DNA from: Clostridia bacterium
GTDB lineage: Bacteria; Bacillota; Clostridia; Oscillospirales; CAG-272
Length of the DNA stretch: 64,000 nucleotides
Reading direction: 5' to 3'
Assembly (NCBI GenBank): GCA_017453305.1
Contig: JAFTKJ010000020.1
Coordinates: 16,033 to 80,032, forward strand
The notes under the pieces are model-generated. The model was given only the letters and a program-made list of their open reading frames with translations. It made no database searches and was not told the origin of the DNA. Each line of letters starts with the position of its first letter. The first letter of the stretch is position 1. Shown here one piece after another: positions 61,461-64,000 of this stretch. The position numbers were made by a program, and so were the translations under genes.

Positions 61461-62362
61461 CGTACACGCTTGGAATCGATATTGGCGGGACGAATCTGCG
61501 GATCGGATTGATCGATCGCACATTGCGCATATATGAGTTTGAAAAGCATCCGTCCGAGGTGTTGCTCTCCTCGTCGCCCGCAGATACGCTGGTGGAATTT
61601 GTGCGGGATTACCTTGTGCGGTACGGGGTAGGGCAAGAGGTTGGCGCGGTGTGCGTGGGGTTCCCCGCAACGGTCAACCGCGCACGGGATACGGTGCTCA
61701 GTGCCCCCTCGCTCAAGGGATTTGACGGTGTGAACGTCAAAAAGCCGCTGGAGGCGGCTTTGGGACTTCCCGTGTACGTGGAAAAGGACGTCAACCTGCT
61801 TCTTTTGTGCGACGTGCGCGAGATGCGGCTTGAGAGCGGCGACGTGGTTGCCGCCTACGTTGGCACGGGGCTTGGAAACGCCATTATGCTGGATGGGCGG
61901 CTCGTCAGAGGACACAACGGCGTGGCGGGGGAGCTTGGGCACATTCCGTTTGGCGATGACAGCAGCAGTTGCGGTTGCGGAAATGAGGGCTGTAGTGAGG
62001 GGCTGGTGGCAGGGAAGTATCTTTCGCGCCTGTGTGCGACGCACTATCCCGACACGCACATTTCCGACCTCTTTTTGCAACATGCCGAGGATACGGCGAT
62101 TGCGGCATATCTGGAACGGCTTGCTCGCACGGTCGCGGCAGAGATCAATATTCTTGACCCCGAATGCCTAATCCTTGGCGGCGGTGTGATCGCTATGCGG
62201 GGATTTCCCCGAGAGGAGCTGTGTCGCCGTATTTTGGCACACGTGCGTAAGCCCTTGCCGCACGACCATCTGAAGATTCTGTTCTCGCAGAACGCCGACA
62301 GATGCGGGGTGGTGGGCGCGGGTATTTACGCCTGGAGTAAACTGGATGGAGGTAGGATATGA
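61457..62362 (+). CDS. ROK-family sugar kinase, AlsK-like
   Basis: 301 residues, four-base overlap with the previous gene. YTLGIDIGGTNLRIGLID is the phosphate-binding start, VGTGLGNAIML the second phosphate loop, and GELGHIPFGDDSSSCGCGNEGCSE the ROK zinc site. The catalytic aspartate lies in VEKDVNL. Being followed by RpiB and an Rpe-like epimerase, as in the D-allose genes of Escherichia coli, it is best read as an allose-type or related hexose kinase. Confidence 0.82.
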   Translation: MTYTLGIDIGGTNLRIGLIDRTLRIYEFEKHPSEVLLSSSPADTLVEFVRDYLVRYGVGQEVGAVCVGFPATVNRARDTVLSAPSLKGFDGVNVKKPLEAALGLPVYVEKDVNLLLLCDVREMRLESGDVVAAYVGTGLGNAIMLDGRLVRGHNGVAGELGHIPFGDDSSSCGCGNEGCSEGLVAGKYLSRLCATHYPDTHISDLFLQHAEDTAIAAYLERLARTVAAEINILDPECLILGGGVIAMRGFPREELCRRILAHVRKPLPHDHLKILFSQNADRCGVVGAGIYAWSKLDGGRI

Positions 62363-62796
62363 AAATTGCAATCGGAAACGATCACGTGGCGCTTGAACTC
62401 AAGCGCGAGATCTTGCAATATCTGACAGAGCTTGGTCACGAGGTGATCGACATGGGAACGTATAGCACGGAGCGTTGCGATTATCCCGTTTTTGGCGAGA
62501 GGACCGCTCACGCCGTTGCAAACGGAGAGGCGGAGCGCGGCATTGTGATCTGCGGCACGGGTGTTGGCATTTCGCTTGCGGCAAACCGCGTTCGTGGGAT
62601 TCGTTGTGTCGTTTGCTCCGAGCCTTATTCGGCAGGGCTTTCCCGTGCGCATAATAACACCAATATGCTGGCGTTTGGTGCGCGTGTGGTAGGGAGTGAG
62701 CTTGCGAAGATGATCGTGAAGACGTGGTTGGAAACTGAATTTGAGGGTGGCAGACACGCCCGCCGCGTGCAGATGCTGGATGAAATCGAGGGGTGA
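62359..62796 (+). CDS. rpiB: RpiB/LacAB-family sugar-phosphate isomerase
   Basis: 145 residues, four-base overlap with the kinase gene. KIAIGNDHVALELKREI, VICGTGVGISLAANRVRGIRCV with the active-site cysteine and SRAHNNTNMLAFGARVVG are family hallmarks. It interconverts ribose and ribulose 5-phosphate or, in allose operons, allose and allulose 6-phosphate. The latter fits this context. Confidence 0.88.
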   Translation: MKIAIGNDHVALELKREILQYLTELGHEVIDMGTYSTERCDYPVFGERTAHAVANGEAERGIVICGTGVGISLAANRVRGIRCVVCSEPYSAGLSRAHNNTNMLAFGARVVGSELAKMIVKTWLETEFEGGRHARRVQMLDEIEG

Positions 62797-62800
62797 CGGT

Positions 62801-63466
62801 ATGAAAAAAATGATCTCTCCCTCCCTTATGTGCGGACGCATCGCGAATTACCCCCACACGCTTGACGTGTTTGCGAAAACGGGGATCGAATACCTGCACG
62901 TGGACGTGATGGACGGCGATTTTGTGCCGAACCTCCAGTTTGGAACAGACACGGTCAGACAGCTGCGCGGTATGAGTAATATTCCTTTGGATATTCATTT
63001 GATGATCGAGCGTCCCGAGGACAAGCTTGCGTGGTTTGATATTCAGCCGGGTGAGTACGTCAGTGTTCACGCAGAGAGCACCAAGCACCTGCAAAAGTGC
63101 CTTGCTATGATCCGAGAACGCGGTGGCAAGCCCATGGCGGCGATCAATCCCGCAACCCCCTTTTTGATGTTGGAGAACGTGTTGGGTGACCTTGACGGTA
63201 TCCTTGTGATGACGGTCAACCCGGGCTTTGCGGGGCAGAAGCTGATCCCCGCGACGCTGGAAAAGGTGCGCGAATTGCGCGTGTATCTTGACGCACGCGG
63301 GTATACTGAAACGGATATCGAGGTAGACGGAAACGTCAGCTTTGAGAACGCGCGCCTGCTTGCGGACGCGGGCGCGAATATCTTTGTCGCGGGCACGAGC
63401 AGTGTCTACAAGCGTGACCTGCGCCTTGAGGATGCGATCGCGCAAATGCGGAAGTCTATTGAATAG
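62801..63466 (+). CDS. Rpe-like pentulose/hexulose-phosphate 3-epimerase (AlsE-like)
   Basis: 221 residues, ATG at 62801 after GAGGGGTGA. ISPSLMCG, YLHVDVMDGDFVPNLQFG (metal His, catalytic Asp), LDIHLMIERPE (His), MTVNPGFAGQ and EVDGNVSFENA (Asp) define the family. Escherichia coli AlsE turns allulose 6-phosphate into fructose 6-phosphate; the neighbouring kinase and RpiB support that role over ribulose-phosphate epimerase. Last gene of the operon. Confidence 0.86.
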   Translation: MKKMISPSLMCGRIANYPHTLDVFAKTGIEYLHVDVMDGDFVPNLQFGTDTVRQLRGMSNIPLDIHLMIERPEDKLAWFDIQPGEYVSVHAESTKHLQKCLAMIRERGGKPMAAINPATPFLMLENVLGDLDGILVMTVNPGFAGQKLIPATLEKVRELRVYLDARGYTETDIEVDGNVSFENARLLADAGANIFVAGTSSVYKRDLRLEDAIAQMRKSIE

Positions 63467-63540
63467 TCGCTGAAAATCCGTTAAAAAAACAATTCTTTTT
63501 CATTGTAAAAAATCCTTCGCATTGGCACAAATTTTGATAT

Positions 63541-63597
63541 AAAAATATTGGACACATCACCAGAGCAAAAGCTCAAAATGATGTGTCCAACTTTTTT
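63541..63597. terminator. Terminator, GGACACATCA family
   Basis: GGACACATCA/TGATGTGTCC outer stem, GAGC/GCTC inner stem, A-run before and T-run after. Confidence 0.87.
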
Positions 63598-63700
63598 ATT
63601 TATGATTTTAGGCGAAATGAGTTTTACAAAGCCCCTATAAAGCCCCAAAAGTCTCAAAAAGCCTTACATATCAAGGATTACTTGCTAGCCTCTTCGATAG
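63588..63700. repeat. 3' UTR/gene-tail module, copy D
   Basis: Same order as copies A and B: terminator, GCCTAAAAT/GCACAAAAT region, GCTTTGTAAAA, AAGGCTTTTTGAGA, CCTTG.., stop and IEEASK codons on the minus strand. Confidence 0.75.
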
Positions 63701-63840
63701 CAACAGCCACAGCTACAGCTACAGTCATACCAACCATGGGGTTGTTACCAGCTCCGATGAGTCCCATCATCTCTGTGCGGTCAGGGCGTAGGGAAGAGAA
63801 GACACCTTTTTCGACATTCTCAAAAAGCCTTGCACCGTAA
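63682..63840 (-). pseudogene. Gene-tail remnant, copy D
   Basis: Minus-strand codons read LFENVEKGVFSSLRPD then RTEMMGLIGAGNNPMVG, a run of alternating V and A, IEEASK and stop. No plausible start codon with a ribosome site is seen upstream, so this is the end of a lost or rearranged gene. It is preceded by a TATAAT promoter. The parent family is not recognised. Confidence 0.55.
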
Positions 63841-63910
63841 CACCTTTTTATCCTATAAGCCTTGCAAAATCCTGTTCGCTTAACACATCGTTTTATGTTT
63901 TGCTGATTGC

Positions 63911-63939
63911 ATTATATCGCGTTTCGATGTGCTTGCGAA
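63911..63939 (-). promoter_or_regulatory. Minus-strand promoter of tail remnant D
   Basis: TATAAT with TTCGCA at 17 bases; the same context as 55091-55119. Confidence 0.5.
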
Positions 63940-64000
63940 CGGCGATGGGGAAACGTTTGCGGAAAGGTCGCGATTTGAAGGATGTATATTGTTATAATCT

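Larger units (their letters stand above)
63467..64000. other. Intergenic region with terminator and repeat copy D
   Basis: Contains the operon terminator, the 3' UTR/tail module with a longer coding remnant, and its minus-strand promoter. No intact gene. The right edge of the window cuts off the context. Confidence 0.6.

Noticed and set aside
63682-63840. Intact small protein gene rich in alternating V and A
   Set aside because: No start codon with a ribosome site precedes it and the shared end IEEASK appears in unrelated contexts, so it is treated as a remnant.

Overview
The window looks like a chromosomal segment of an anaerobic, carbohydrate-degrading Firmicute, most likely an uncultured gut-type clostridium. 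This rests on AGGAGG-type ribosome binding sites, a large set of TTGACA-17-TATAAT promoters, many single-gene transcription units, AraC regulators paired with sugar genes, a Sfp-type transferase and a Gld-type ABC locus. The taxon is an inference; there is no rRNA here.

Layout. 1-7.2 kb: the 5' part of a secreted protein, then an M14 carboxypeptidase, a GH29 fucosidase, a beta-propeller glycosidase-like protein and an amidohydrolase. 7.3-12.5 kb: an AT-rich accessory block on the minus strand, with a YgjV-like membrane protein, two paralogous lipoproteins, three small membrane or helical proteins, and intergenic mosaics of small hairpins, each lying just beyond a terminator. A tRNA-Gln(CTG) closes the block. 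12.9-23.2 kb: GH78, three Gfo/Idh/MocA oxidoreductases, NagA, a Sfp-like transferase, and a GldFG-like permease whose ABC subunit has lost its nucleotide-binding residues. 23.2-44.5 kb: sugar genes with AraC regulators (GH20/67-like, GH36, GH32, GH42, ManA, SGNH esterase, a 1073-residue unknown, AraM-type dehydrogenase, GH20, CBM9-like, PIG-L deacetylase). 44.5-50.1 kb: a NagB-like protein, a gene remnant, an AraC regulator, and an operon of two Fe-S-type proteins with a GH20-like protein. 50.3-55.1 kb: a 717-residue glycosidase-like protein, an integrase remnant, a three-gene AT-rich island and FucU. 55.3-63.5 kb: an AraC regulator and an eight-gene operon (M55 peptidase, xylose-isomerase-like protein, FAD oxidoreductase, two zinc-type dehydrogenases, ROK kinase, RpiB, Rpe-like epimerase) that reads as a route from an oxidised or epimerised hexose to fructose 6-phosphate.

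How it works together. None of the glycosidase-like proteins has a visible signal peptide and no sugar transporter is present, so the enzymes probably act in the cytoplasm on glycosides imported by systems encoded elsewhere. Substrates suggested by family are fucosides, rhamnosides, galactosides, fructosides and amino sugars. Local regulators sit beside or divergent from their likely targets.

Non-coding features stand out: hairpin mosaics with fixed spacer words; a dispersed terminator family built on GGACACATCA/TGATGTGTCC; a duplicated gene-tail plus 3' UTR module; two AraC genes predicted to be leaderless; and several palindromes over promoters.
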